Positions 32,026 through 43,337 are shown, counted from the stretch's first letter. The stretch is 64,000 nucleotides of DNA from Piliocolobus tephrosceles (GCF_002776525.5 NC_045434.1:198785201-198849200); one strand, 5' to 3'. Program-made: numbers and translations. The notes: generated from the sequence alone by a model not told the origin.

Positions 32026-32029
32026 TAAC

Positions 32030-33200
32030 ACTGTGTTTTTAAGATTCATCATTGTTGGCACATTTTCACCACTTCATGGTATTGCTTTGTATGGCTACAT
32101 TACAAGTTATTTATCCATTTTCCAGTTGATGGAATTTAGAATTTTATTTTTCTATTTCAAAAATGCTAAAGAGAACATTTTGGTACATGCTTCCCTGGAC
32201 ACATGTGCGGAAGTTCCTCTGCAACATACTCCCGGGACTGCAATTGATATATTGTCAACTTAACTGGATTTTGCCAAGCTGCTCTTCAAAGTGTCTGTGC
32301 CAACTTACACCCCCATCGCAATGAAAGTCCTTTTGGCTCCACGCCTTCTCCAGCACTCAGTATTTCAGCCTTACTTTTTTACTGATCTGATGGGAGTGAA
32401 ACACATTTCTCTGTCTACTATTGAGGTTATGCATCTTTTCAAAGGATTATCGACCATTTCTCTTTCATGCCCTATATTTTTCTTCATTGTGGTTGCTCTC
32501 CTTTTTCCTTTACTAATCTTGCCTGTGGTCCTCTATTTTACAATCTTTTCAAACAGCCAGCTTTGCCTTTGTCAGTTCTTTCTCTTCCCTGTAGTTTTGC
32601 CATGTCATTAATTTCTGCTCTTATTATTTCTATCTTCTGCTTTCTTTGAATGTATGCCATAGCCCTTCTTCTAATTTCATGAGTTGCATGATGAGCTCAT
32701 GAGACTTTTTTAATCTTGTAGTATGATCATTTATTAATTTATTTATTGAGAACAGAGTCTCGCTCTGTTGCCCAGGCTGGAATGCAGTGGCGTGATCTTG
32801 ACTCACTGAAACTTCCGGCTCCTGAGTTCAAGCAATTCTCCTGCCTCAGCCTCCCAAGTAGCTGGGATTACAGGCACTGACCACCACACTGGCTAACTTT
32901 TTTTTTTTGTATTTTTAGTAGAGATGGGGTTTCACCGTGTTGGTTAGGCTGGTCTGAAACTCCTGACCTCAGGTGATCCACCTGCCTTGGCCTCCCAAAG
33001 TGCTGGGATTACAGGCATGAGCCACCGCGCCTGACAGTATGAGCATTTAGAGCTGTAAATTTCCCTTTGCATACTACTCATATGAATCTCACACATTTTA
33101 ATGTCTCACAATTTCATAGTCATTCAATGCCAAGTATCTTCTAATCTCCTTTATGACTTTTTGACCCAGGAATTATTCAGAAGTGTATCTTTTTTCCTTT
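32030..33200 (-). mobile_element. Old L1 (L1M) 3' part, split by an Alu
   Basis: Antisense L1 text such as 'gagaacattttggtacatg', 'ccaacttacacccccatcgc' and 'ggttatgcatcttttcaaag', continuing past the Alu with 'atttagagctgtaaatttcc'. No open ORF2; a decayed relic. Confidence 0.8.
32740..33037 (-). mobile_element. Alu in the L1
   Basis: Target duplication 'agtatgatcattta' versus 'agtatgagcattta'. Confidence 0.93.
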
Positions 33201-33342
33201 TTTCGCACGTCAGCTGGTAAAATGACAATGTCATCACAGGTTTGAGGGAGGAACATCTCACACGTGAGCGTGAAAACCAGTCATCACGCTTGTGAATTAC
33301 AAAGGGATCCCGAGGTGTGTTTTTAAAGATCCATACCTGAGG
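33201..33342. other. Unique spacer
   Basis: Contains a near-palindromic pair 'catcacaggtttgag' / 'gtcatcacgcttgtg'; no gene. Confidence 0.3.
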
Positions 33343-33669
33343 CTGGGCATGGTGGCTCATGCCTATAATCCCAGCACTTTGGAAGGTCAAGGTGGGCGGA
33401 TAACCTGAGGTGGAGAGTTTGAGACCAGCCTGGCCAATATGGTGAAACCCCGTCTCTACCAAAAACACAAAAAATTAGCCGGTCGTGGTGGCGGGCCCCT
33501 GTAACCCCAGCTACTTGGGACGCTGAGGCAGGAAAATCACTTGAACCTGGGAGGTGGAGGTTGCAGTGAGCCAAGACCGCTCCACTGCAGTCCAGCCTGG
33601 GCACGACAGAGTGAGACTCTGTCTCAAAAAAAGAAAAACAAACGAAACGAAACAAAACAAAACAAAAAA
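33343..33669 (+). mobile_element. Alu
   Basis: Tail of (CAAAA)n with 'cgaaacgaaa'. Tail-to-tail with the next antisense Alu. Confidence 0.92.
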
Positions 33670-33698
33670 CCGCATACCTATGAACTTTGTTAGTGATT

Positions 33699-33994
33699 TT
33701 TTCTTTTTTTTAAGACAGAGTTTCACTCTTGTTGCCCAGGCTGGAGTGCAATGGCACGATCTCGGCTCACCACAATCTCCGCCTCCCAAGTTCAAGCCAT
33801 TCTCCTGCCTCAGCGTCCCGAGTAGCTGGAATCACAGGCATGCACCACCATGCCCAGTTAATTTTTTGTAATTTTGTATGGACGAGGTTTCTCCATGTTG
33901 GTCAGGCTGATCTCGAACTCCTGACTTCAGGTGATCTGCCCGCCTCGGCCTCCAAAGGGCTGGGATTACAGGCATGAGCCACCGTGCCCAGCCT
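33699..33994 (-). mobile_element. Alu
   Basis: Flanks 'ttagtgattttt' and 'ctagtaatcttt'. Confidence 0.92.
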
Positions 33995-34002
33995 AGTAAT
34001 CT

Positions 34003-34279
34003 TTTTTTTCTTTTTTTGAGACAGGGTTTCACTCTGTTGCCCAGGCTGGAGTGCAGTGATGCTCACTGCAGCCTCTGCCTCCTAGGTTCAAGTGATCCTC
34101 AGCCACCTCAGTAGCTGGGATTACAGATGTGTACCACCAGGCCTGGTTAATTTTTGTATTTTTAGTAGAGATGGGGTTTACTAGAGACAGGCTGGTCTCA
34201 AACTCCTGGCCTCATGTGATCTGCCCACCTTGGCCTCTCAAAGTGTTGGGATTACAGGCATAAGCCACCATGCCCAACC
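34003..34279 (-). mobile_element. Alu
   Basis: Antisense with a deletion after 'gcagtgatgctcactgcagc' and another near 'ggggtttactagagacagg'. Confidence 0.9.
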
Positions 34280-34296
34280 AGTAATTTTTAAAAATT

Positions 34297-34601
34297 ATTA
34301 TTATTTTTATTATTTTTTGAGATGGAGTCTTGCTCTGTCACCCAGGCTGGAGTGCAATGGCACAATCTCAGCTAACTGCAACCTCTGCCTCCCGGGTTCA
34401 AGTGATTCTCCTGCCTCAGCCTCCTGAGTAGCTGGGATTACAGGTGCCTGCCACTGTGCCCAGCTGATTTTTATATTTTTAGTAGAGATGGAGTTTCACC
34501 ATGTTGGCCAGGCTGGTCTCTGACTCTTGACCTCAGGTGATCCGCCCACCTTGGCCTCCTAAAGTGCTGGGATTACAGGCGTGAGCCACCGCGCCCGGCC
34601 T
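34297..34601 (-). mobile_element. Alu
   Basis: T/A-rich (TTA)n tail, then a complete antisense body ending 'ccgcgcccggcc'. Confidence 0.93.
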
Positions 34602-34612
34602 TAATTCTTAAT

Positions 34613-34936
34613 TTCTTTTTTTTTTTTTTTTGTAATGAGATGGAGTCTCACTCCGTGGCCCAGGCTGGAGTGCAGTGGCACGATCTCGGCTCACTGTGAG
34701 CTCTGCCTCCCGTGTTCACGCCATCCTCCTGCCTCAGCCTCCTGAGCAGCTGGGACTACAGGTGCCTGCCACCACACCCAGCTAAATTTTTTTTTGTATT
34801 TTTAGTGGAGATGAGGTTTCACTGTGTTAGCCAGGATGGTCTCCATCTCCTGACCTTGTGATCCACCCACCTCATGATCCACCCGCCTCGGCCTCCCAAA
34901 GTGCTGGGATTACAGGCGTGAGCCACCGCACCCTGA
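34613..34936 (-). mobile_element. Alu
   Basis: Target duplication 'ttaattcttaatttct' on both sides. 'tgatccacccacctca' is doubled at 34858-34887. Confidence 0.93.
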
Positions 34937-34939
34937 CTT

Positions 34940-35082
34940 TTAATTCTTAATTTCTAAATAAATTTTATGTAGTCAGAATATAATTTTATACAACAGATCA
35001 CTTTATATTAATTTATATTTATAATTATATTTAAATTATATATAATATGTTAATTTATATTTAAATTACATATATAAATTAT
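34940..35082. repeat. AT-rich region with short palindromes
   Basis: Repeated 'ttaatttatattt' and 'aattatatataat' segments. Low complexity. Confidence 0.6.
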
Positions 35083-35398
35083 AGGCCGGGTGTGGTGGCT
35101 CACACCTGTGATCCTAGCACTTTAGGAGGCGGAGGAGGGTGGATCACCTGAGGTCAGGAGTTTGAGACCAGCCTGGCCAACATGGTGAAACCCCATCTCT
35201 ACTAAAAATACAAAAAAAAAAAAAAAAAAAAAGCCAGGCCTGGTGGTGGGCACCTGTAATCCCAGCTACTCAGGAGGCTGAAGCAGGAGAATCGCTTGAA
35301 CTCTGGAGGGAGAGGTTGCAGTGAGCCAAGATTGTGCCATTGCACTCCAGCCTGGGTGACAAGAGTAAAACTCCATCTCAAAAAAAATAAAAACTAAA
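35083..35398 (+). mobile_element. Alu
   Basis: Middle linker expanded to about 21 A at 35211-35232. Confidence 0.92.
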
Positions 35399-35484
35399 AA
35401 TAATGAATTTTATATATTAGAAGGTGATAGTGGTATGGAAAAAATAAAGGTCAGTGTAAAGAGAACCAAAAGAGCTGGAGCTTG

Positions 35485-35774
35485 GGCTGGGTGTGGTGGC
35501 TCATACCTGTAATCCCAGCACTTTGGGAGGCCAAGGTGGGCAGATCACGAGGTCAGGAGATCGAGACCAGCCTGGCTAACATGGTGAAACCCCGTCTCTA
35601 CTAAAAATATAAAAAATTAGCCAGGCATGGTGGTATGCACCTGTAGTCCCAGCTACTGGAGAGGCTGAGGCAGGAGAAAGGCTTCAACCCGGGAGGCGGA
35701 GGTTGCAGTGAGTCGAGATTGTGCCACTGCACTCCAGCCTAGGTGACAGAGTAAAACTCCGTCTCAAAAAAAAA
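35485..35774 (+). mobile_element. Alu
   Basis: Target duplication 'aaaagagctggagcttg' versus 'aaaagagttggaggttg'. Confidence 0.93.
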
Positions 35775-35794
35775 GAGTTGGAGGTTGGGATGAA

Positions 35795-36195
35795 TTAGGG
35801 TATTACATGGGGTAGTCAGGGTAAGCGTCATTGACAAAGTAAGATCTGAGCAAAGACTTAAAGAAGATGAGAGCAAGCCAAGTAAATGTTGAGGGAAAGG
35901 TGATCGAGGAAGAGGGAACAGCCAGTGCAAAGGACCTGCAGCTGAAGAGAAGACTGATTAAGAAGCCAATGTGGCTAAAGCTGAGTCACCAAGGGAATCA
36001 TAGTAGAAGGGACCATAACACTAAGGACTTCGGCTTTTACATAGTGGACTAGGGAGCTATGCAGGTTTGGGACTGAGGAATGACAAGATCTTGTATTTTT
36101 AAAGGATCACCCTGACTGCTGTGTTGAAACTAGATTAGAAATGGGCCTGGTTAAAAGCAGGGGACCCAGTTAGGAAGCTATTGCAATAAACCAGA
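35795..36195 (+). repeat. Ancient interspersed repeat, family unassigned
   Basis: 'gcaaaggacctgcagctgaa', 'aaggatcaccctgactgctg' and 'gaagctattgcaataaacca' are phrases I know from an old dispersed mammalian repeat. The 61-aa frame at 35867 is part of it, not a gene. Confidence 0.55.
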
Positions 36196-36332
36196 TAAGA
36201 GATGATGCCTGTTTTTTTTTTTTTTTTTAAGCCTAAAATTAATCAATGGCTTTACCTACTTCCTAGACAAAGCTTTAACTCTGTTCATCTCTTTCTTGTC
36301 TTGCATTTTTGTCATTCACAATTTTATTTCTA

Positions 36333-36627
36333 CTTTGTTTTTGTTTGAAACAAAGTCTCATTCTGTCACCCACGCTGGAGTGCGGTGGCACAATCATAGA
36401 TCACTGCACCCTCAACCACCTGGGCTCAAGCAATCCTTTGTCCTCAGCCTCCCAGGTAACTGGGAATACAGGCATATGTCACCATGCCTGACTAAATTTT
36501 TATTTCTTGTAGAGATGGGTTTCATCATGCTGCTTAGGCTGGTCTTGAACTCCTGGGCTCAAGCAACCCTCCTGCCTTGGACTCCCAAAGCGCCAGGATT
36601 TCAGGCATGAGCCATGTGCCCAGTCTC
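36333..36627 (-). mobile_element. AluJ
   Basis: Antisense, diverged ('atcatagatcactgcaccct'). Confidence 0.88.
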
Positions 36628-36915
36628 CACTTTTGTTTTGTTTTGTTTTTTGAGACAGAGTCTCATTCTGTCACCCAGGCTAGAGTGCAGTGGCATGATC
36701 TCAGCTCACTGCAAACTCTGCCTCCCAGGTTCAAGCGATTCTCCTGCCTTAGTCTTCTGAGTAGCTGGGACTACAGGTGCGTGCCACCACAACTGGCTAA
36801 TTTTTGTGTTTTTAGTAGAGATGGGTTTCACCATGTTGGCCAGGCTGGCCTCGAACTCCTGACCTCAAGTGATCCGCCCGCCTCAGCCTCCCAAAGTGCT
36901 GGGATTACAGGTGTA
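36628..36915 (-). mobile_element. Alu, 5' end missing
   Basis: Antisense. Stops at 'gggattacaggtgtaaa', lacking the last 20 bp of the 5' end. Confidence 0.92.
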
Positions 36916-37344
36916 AATTACTCACTATTATCATTATTGTTTTATAAAGGCATTTGCTTTTCTTTACTCCTATATTTGTCAACCTACTTACTCACTATTC
37001 TTTCTTGCCTTTCTTTTCTTCCCTTTGGGTTGAATATCCTTCTAAAATGCACATTCTTTAGATGTTCCTTCAGTGAAGGTCTGTTAGTGAACAATTTTCT
37101 TTGAATTTTTTAGACCTCATTCTTGAACGATAGTTTAGCCAGATATAAAATTCTAGACTGACAGTTTTTTCTTTACTTTTTGGCTTCTATTGTTGCTACT
37201 CAGAAATCTGCTCTTAAAATTAATTATAGTTATCTTACAGGTAATTTGTCTCTTCATTCTTATTGCCTTATATTTTTCTTTGTCTTTGGTATTCTGATAT
37301 GTATGCTATATGATATACATGAACATGGAATGTGTTTTTAAAAA

Positions 37345-37600
37345 TTCTACTTGGGGCTGGGCATGGTGGCTCATGCCTATAATCCCAGCACTTTGGGAGG
37401 CCAAGGTGGGCATATCACTTGAGGCCAGGAGTTCAAGCCCAGCCTGGCCAACATGGCAAAACCCCTTTTCTACTAAAAAATACAAAAATTAGCTGGGCAT
37501 GGTGGCGCACACCTGTAGTCCCAGCTATGTCAGTAGGCTGAGGCTGGAGAACCACTTGAACCTGGGAACTCTGTCTCAAAAAAAAAAAAAAAAAAAAATT
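37345..37600 (+). mobile_element. Alu with internal deletion
   Basis: Target duplication 'aaaattctacttgggg' versus 'aaaattctgcttgggg'. Most of the right arm between 'acctgggaa' and 'ctctgtctc' is lost. Confidence 0.9.
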
Positions 37601-37666
37601 CTGCTTGGGGTTCTCTGTGATTTCCAAATCTGAATTGTCTCATTTTTCATGGATCCTGAATAATTC

Positions 37667-37885
37667 TTTTGTTGTTGTTGAGGCAGGGGCTCATCCTGTT
37701 GCCCAGGCTATAGTGCAATGGCACAATCATGGCTCACTGAAGCCTCAACCTCCCTGGGCTCAAGTGATCCTCCCACCTCAGCCTCCCAAGTAGCTGAGAC
37801 GATAGGCATGCACCACCATGCCCAGCTAATTTTGTATTTTTTTTTTGTAGAGATGGGGTTTTTTCATGTTGCCCCAGCTGGATGG
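37667..37885 (-). mobile_element. AluJ fragment
   Basis: Antisense, from a (TTG)n tail to 'tgttgccccagctggatgg'; 5' part missing. Confidence 0.85.
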
Positions 37886-38065
37886 ATAATTCTTTTCTAC
37901 TACCTCTTTGACTATTGCCCACCACCAATTTTCTCTGTTTATCCACTCTAACGCTCCACTGAGATAGAAACATTTTTACTCAATCCTTCATGTCTCTTCT
38001 CTTTCTTATTTTCCATCACTTCATCTCCTTGTTCTGCATTGTGAGAAATTTCTTCAGATCTACAT

Positions 38066-38369
38066 TCTTTTTTTTTTTTTTTTTGAGATGGAGTTTCACT
38101 CTTATCACCCAGGCTGCCGTGCAGTGGTGCGATCTCAGCTCACTGCAACCTTTGCCTTCTGGGTTCAAGTGATTCTCCTGCCTCAGCCTCCTGAGTAGCT
38201 GGCATTACAGGTGTCCACTACCATGCTTAGCTGATTTTTGTATTTTTAGTAGAGACAGGGTTTCACCATGTTAGCCAGCCTATTCTCAAACTCCTGACCT
38301 CAGGTAATCCACCCACCTCAGCTTCCCAAAGTGCTGGAATTACAGGCGTTAGCCATTGTGCCCAGCTCC
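38066..38369 (-). mobile_element. Alu
   Basis: Target duplication 'cagatctacattc' versus 'cagatctactttc'. Confidence 0.93.
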
Positions 38370-38865
38370 AGATCTACTTTCTAAATCAATGCTTTTCAGT
38401 TGTTCTGTTTTGCTCTTTAACTCATCCCTTAAGGATTTCTTTTTGCAATGATTTTATTTTTCACTTCCAGAAATTCTACTTGAATCTTTTTCAGATCTAC
38501 CCAGAAACAATCTCTCATTCTGTACTCATGTTTTAAATTCTTTATTGTTTTATATCAGACATATTTTTATAAGGTATACCCAATAATTATACAAAGTTCT
38601 TGAAAGTGTAATTCTACTGTCTGACATTTCTGCTGACTCTTGCTCATGTTTCCTTGCGCATTTTGCACTGTGAACTCAAATTTCATGGGCCTTTATATGT
38701 GGTACTCCTATACAACCTGTTTATAAAGTGAATCCCTCCAAATAAATGTTTAGTTTGCTTTCTAATAATGTCTAATAATAAACCATACAATATTTAGGTT
38801 CCTGAGGGTTTTTTCTTCAATATTTGGGACATATACTAAAAAGTTACTTCTTGTTGACATTCAAA

Positions 38866-39187
38866 TTTTTTTATTTTTATTATTTTATTTTATTTTATTT
38901 TATTTTGAGAAAGAGTCTCACTCTGTCGCCCAGGCTGGAGTGCAGTGGCACAATCTCGACTCACTGCAACCTCTGCCTCCTGGGTTCAAGCAATTCTTCT
39001 GCCTTAGGCTCCCAAGTAGCTGAAACTACAGGCACCTGCCATCACGCCCAGCTAATTTTTTGTATTTTTAGTAAAGATGGGGTTTCACCATGTTAACCAG
39101 GATGTTCTCAATCTCCTGACCTCATAATCCACCTACCTCGGCCCTCCCAAGTGTTGGGATTACAGGAGTGAGTCACCGTGCCCGGCC
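38866..39187 (-). mobile_element. Alu
   Basis: (TTTTA)n tail. Target duplication 'acattcaaattt'. Confidence 0.93.
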
Positions 39188-39237
39188 AACATTCAAATTT
39201 AACTTACTCCTATATTTTATCTAGTATAAAATGTTTT

Positions 39238-39555
39238 GGCCAAGCGCAGTGGCTCACACCTGTAATTCCAGCACTTTAGGAGGCTGAGTTGGGTGGATCA
39301 CCTCAGATCAGGAGTTCAAGACCAGCCTGGCCTATATGGTGAAACCCAGTCTCTACTAAAAGTACAAAAATTAGCCGGGTGTGATGGGCACTTGTAGTTC
39401 TAACTACTTGGGAGGCTGAGGCAGAAGAATCACTTGTACCTGGAAGGCAGAGGTTGTAGTGAGCAGAGATCACACCACTGCACTCCAGCCTGAGTGACAG
39501 AGCAAGACTTCGTCTCAAAAATAAATAAATAAATAAATAAATAAATAAAAATTTT
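39238..39555 (+). mobile_element. Alu
   Basis: Sense Alu with (AAAT)n tail at 39519-39550. Last Alu before the CNR2 exon. Confidence 0.92.
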
Positions 39556-40082
39556 TAAAAAATTGTTTAATCTTCTGTAGTTTCTCTTCCCATCACTTGA
39601 TGTGAAGCCAGATTCATATCTCCCATCCCCAAATGGTTGCTAAAACTTCAGTGCTTTACTTGCCAAAACTGGCAAATTAACAAAACAAAAAAATGTAAAA
39701 CAAACAAACAAAAAAAACCTCAACCTTATCACTCTAGATTCCATTTCTTCTTAGTTTTGATTTCCTCTTGCTTTTGACCTTTTAGGATTTCTCTCGCTTC
39801 AAAAGGAAGTCTTAGGATTAGTCTTTTGGAAAATGGAAGGCCAAAAATCTTATAGGTCACTTCTGCTTGTTGCATTCCCACATACCTCCCCTGAGGCCAC
39901 CAGGACAGATTTGGCTGCCCGCTTGGTTGGAGAAAGGGCAAAATACAGGGAAACAAAATAGAAACTGATTTTCCAACATAGAATCCATCCATACAGGTAG
40001 CAGTCTTGGCTACAGTCAGTTATCAGGTGAGGTCATTCTTGTGCTTACTGAAAAAGATTTTCTTCTTCTCATTGTACTGCAG
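39556..40082 (+). other. CNR2 intron 3' end with splice acceptor
   Basis: Unique intronic DNA. A pyrimidine-rich tract 'ttttcttcttctcattgta' ends in the acceptor AG at 40081-40082. Exon sequence 'caaagccttctagacaagct' follows, which I recall from the human CNR2 mRNA directly upstream of its ATG. Confidence 0.75.
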
Positions 40083-40127
40083 CAAAGCCTTCTAGACAAG
40101 CTCAGTGGAATCTGAAGGGCCCATCCC
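40083..40127 (+). other. CNR2: CNR2 5'UTR part of the coding exon
   Basis: 45 bases between the inferred acceptor and the start codon. The start context is 'cccatgg' (G at +4). The first, non-coding exon was not identified in this window. Confidence 0.75.
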
Positions 40128-41210
40128 ATGGAGGAATGCTGGGTGACAGAGCTAGCCAATGGCTCCAAGAATGGCTTGGATTTCAACCCTATGAAGGATT
40201 ACATGATCCTGAGTGGTCCCCAGAAGATAGCTGTTGCCGTGTTGTGCACTCTTCTGGGCCTGCTAAGTGCCCTGGAGAACGTGGCTGTACTCTATCTGAT
40301 CCTGTCCTCCCACCGGCTCCGCCGGAAGCCCTCATACCTGTTCATTGGCAGCTTGGCTGGGGCCGACTTCCTGGCTAGTGTGGTCTTTGCATGCAGCTTT
40401 GTGAATTTTCATGTTTTCCATGGTATGGATTCCAAGGCTGTCTTCCTGCTGAAGATTGGCAGCGTGACCATGACCTTCACAGCCTCTGTGGGTAGCCTGC
40501 TGCTGACCGCCATTGACCGATACCTCTGCCTGCGCTACCCACCCTCCTACAAAGCTCTGCTCACCCGCGGGAGGGCACTGGTGACCCTGGGCATCATGTG
40601 GGTCCTCTCAGCACTGGTCTCCTACCTGCCGCTCATGGGATGGACTTGCTGTCCCAGGCCCTGCTCTGAGCTTTTCCCACTGATTCCCAATGACTACCTG
40701 CTGGGCTGGCTCCTGTTCATCGCCTTCCTCTTTTCCGGAATCATCTACACTTATGGGCATGTTCTCTGGAAAGCCCATCAGCATGTAGCCAGTTTGTCTG
40801 GGCACCAGGACAGGCAGGTGCCAGGAATGGCCCGAATGAGGCTGGACGTGAGGTTGGCCAAGACCCTGGGGCTGGTGCTGGCTGTGCTCCTCATCTGTTG
40901 GTTCCCAGTGCTGGCCCTCATGGTCCACAGCCTGGCCACTACGCTCAGCGACGAGGTCAAGATGGCCTTTGCCTTCTGCTCCATGCTGTGCCTCGTCAAC
41001 TCCATGGTCAACCCTGTCATCTACGCTCTGCGGAGTGGGGAGATCCGCTCCTCTGCCCATCACTGCCTGGCTCGCTGGAGGAAGTGTGTGAGGGGCCTTG
41101 GGTCGGAGGCAAAAGAAGAAGCCCCGAGGTCTTCAGTCACCGAGACAGAGGCTGAAGGGAAAATCACTCCGTGGCCAGATTCCAGAGATCTAGACCACTC
41201 CAATTGCTGA
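40128..41210 (+). CDS. CNR2: Cannabinoid receptor 2 (complete, single coding exon)
   Basis: Class A GPCR for endocannabinoids (2-AG, anandamide), coupled to Gi/o and found mainly on immune cells. The 360 codons equal the human length. Visible family features: N-glycosylation site N11-G-S; seven hydrophobic segments; D80 in helix 2; DRY at 130-132; intra-loop cysteines C174 and C179 in the second extracellular loop; CWFP at 257-260; NPVIY at 295-299; C313 and C320 in the tail; serine/threonine sites near 335-352. Against the human protein as I remember it, about 16 residues differ, among them R63 and R316 (both positions vary in people), M100, G193, V266 and E276. The frame is uninterrupted, so the gene looks functional. 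It lies about 6.8 kb upstream of FUCA1 on the same strand. Confidence 0.98.
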   Translation: MEECWVTELANGSKNGLDFNPMKDYMILSGPQKIAVAVLCTLLGLLSALENVAVLYLILSSHRLRRKPSYLFIGSLAGADFLASVVFACSFVNFHVFHGMDSKAVFLLKIGSVTMTFTASVGSLLLTAIDRYLCLRYPPSYKALLTRGRALVTLGIMWVLSALVSYLPLMGWTCCPRPCSELFPLIPNDYLLGWLLFIAFLFSGIIYTYGHVLWKAHQHVASLSGHQDRQVPGMARMRLDVRLAKTLGLVLAVLLICWFPVLALMVHSLATTLSDEVKMAFAFCSMLCLVNSMVNPVIYALRSGEIRSSAHHCLARWRKCVRGLGSEAKEEAPRSSVTETEAEGKITPWPDSRDLDHSNC

Positions 41211-42207
41211 TGAGGCCTCTTCCCAATGTAAACAATTCAAGTCAGAAATCAATTCACTCCCTGGAGGAGAGAGAGGGGTCTTGGCTCTCTTCTTACTTGA
41301 ACCAGCCCCAGGCACCTAGACATGGACGCTTTTTGCTGATGAGTGTTGGAACTGACTCCTGGAAGGCAGCCTGGCCTTGCCCACCTGCACACAGTCTGTT
41401 GGATAGGTAGGGCCCACGAGGAGTAGCCAGGTGGGCGAGATGCAAAGGGCCTGGGACAGGCTCAGTACAAGTCAGGTCAGGCTTTGTGCCTGCATCCTCC
41501 AGAGACCACAGGAGCCAGAGGGAGCGTCCAGGCCCAGCAATGAGGGACTTGGGAGAAATCCGAGAAGAATGGGTTGTTCTCTTGGGAAGTCAGGGTGTCA
41601 GATGGGATGGACATCCAGGTCTTCTCCCTGCCTAATTGTCAAGGCCTCCTTGGCTCTGGAGCTATGAAAGGCCCCAACTTTCAGGTCACCCTTGCCACTG
41701 AGGACCCAGAACTATGCTATGATGAGGATTAAGAGTGTTGACTTGCCTGTTTCAGAGATAAATGACAAGCCTTCAGTTTGGGGCATCCTGCTGTTTGGGC
41801 AAGGACCCTCTCTGATATTCTAATAATCCCCACCTGTAACCTCAGGTCCCTGGGAATACAGAGGAGGCTGGGATCGCTTGAGACACAGAAATCTTCAGAG
41901 AATTTTTTTGACCCTCTGAAGTCCTTCCAGCAGCAGTCCTGGTGGTGCTGCTGGAAACAAGCAATGTCCTGGTCTAACCTAACTCTAAAAAAAAGGAAGA
42001 TATTCACAAAGATTGTATAAATCCCCAAACTGTACCCCTGTCTGCCCCCAATTCAGCTCCCTTGCTTCCTCCACACTCCTATAACATATAATAAGCAGAG
42101 CAAGTGGGAGGAGGGGAAATGCCCTTCCTATATGCCAGGTATGGGGCTGACATTTCAGTCCATTGACCCCAGCTAGAATATAACTCCATGCTTTTATAGA
42201 TCCCAGG

Positions 42208-42510
42208 GGCTGGGCGCGGTAGCTCACGCCTGTAATCCCAGCACTTTGGGAGGCCAAGGTGGGTGGATCACCTGAGGTCAGGAGTTTGAGACCAGCCTGA
42301 CCAATATGGTGAAACCCTGTCTCTACTAAAAATACAAAAATTAGCCGGGCATGGTGGCAGGTGCCTGTAGTCCCAGCCACTCGGGAGGCTGAGACAGGAG
42401 AATTGCTTGAACCCGGGAGGAGGAGGTTGCAGTGAGCCAAGATCACACCACTGCACTCCAACCTGGGTGACAGAGCGAGACTCTGTCTCAAAAAAATAAA
42501 ATAAAATAGA
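42208..42510 (+). mobile_element. Alu in the CNR2 3'UTR
   Basis: Target duplication 'tagatcccagg' on both sides. Confidence 0.94.
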
Positions 42511-42689
42511 TCCCAGGATACCCACTTTTCATATTAGGGAGGCTGGGTTCCTCCCAAAGGAGCCTAAAACAGCCAACAAGAGAAATTGTTGGTGGCAGGA
42601 GGATTTCAGAGGAATTCTAATGCAATTATTTGGGACCACAGATGGAATACAATGAAATATATCAGTTAAACATGTCTTCATTTAATACT

Positions 42690-42885
42690 TTCAAGACGAA
42701 ATATCCACTAGCCATTCACTTATTTATTCATCTCATAAACATGAGCCAAGCTCTGTGCAGGGTCCTGAGTACCCAGCCATAAATGAGACTGTGCCCCTAT
42801 CTCATGGGGCTTACAGTCTATATCCTGCTTGCAAGACAGCCAATAAGTCAATAAAGAAGATAATTACAGGTGGTACAACAAAGGA
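42690..42885 (-). repeat. L2 3'-end fragment
   Basis: 'catgagccaagctctgtgca' and 'catggggcttacagtctata' are antisense L2 phrases. Confidence 0.6.
42850..42855 (+). terminator. Possible early CNR2 poly(A) signal
   Basis: AATAAA. No clear GU-rich element directly after it. Confidence 0.25.
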
Positions 42886-42909
42886 AATATGCAGGGTCAT
42901 GTAACAGGG

Positions 42910-42933
42910 ATTAATTGAGTTAACTCAATTAAT
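42910..42933. repeat. Perfect 24-bp palindrome
   Basis: The halves 'attaattgagtt' and 'aactcaattaat' are exact reverse complements with no spacer. Confidence 0.97.
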
Positions 42934-42952
42934 GGTAGGGTAGACCTACCAT
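42932..42952 (+). other. Hairpin next to the palindrome
   Basis: Stem 'atggtagg' / 'cctaccat' with loop 'gtaga'. It overlaps the palindrome by two bases, so the two folds compete slightly. Confidence 0.85.
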
Positions 42953-43009
42953 GTGCTCTGGTCATACAAGCCAGCTCACTTTATTGAGCCTTTACTATGT
43001 GCCAGGCAG

Positions 43010-43215
43010 GAGGCTAAGTGATTTTAAATGCCTTATTTCACTTCGTCTTTCTCAGTAACCTAATAAGAAGGTCTTAGTTATCTTCATTTTATAGATGTGG
43101 CAACCTCAAAGATGCAAAGTCACTTGCCTAAGGTCACCCTGCTAAGTACCAGAGCTGAGGTCTCCAACCTAGTTCTGTTTAACTTCAAAGCCTGCCCTCT
43201 TAACCACTAACCTTT
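43010..43215 (-). repeat. MIR
   Basis: 'cattttatagatgtggcaac', 'cacttgcctaaggtcaccct' and 'cctgccctcttaaccacta'. Confidence 0.8.
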
Positions 43216-43337
43216 TGGCCTAGTTCAGTCAAATTCTGCTTGATTATTGCTCATTAGGGATAATATTAGCTATCTGTAGCATCAGATTGCTGCAAAGTTA
43301 ACTCATCGTAGATTCTCAATATACTCCATTTATTAAA

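Larger units (their letters stand above)
36916..38860 (-). mobile_element. Old L1 (L1M) relic broken by three Alus
   Basis: Antisense L1 text 'cattcttgaacgatagttta', 'taaaattctagactgacag' and 'cttccagaaattctacttg' in the gaps between Alus. Heavily decayed, no open frame. Confidence 0.7.

Noticed and set aside
32291..32649. Hydrophobic frames resembling membrane proteins
   Set aside because: They lie in a decayed antisense L1; the hydrophobic look comes from T-rich sequence.
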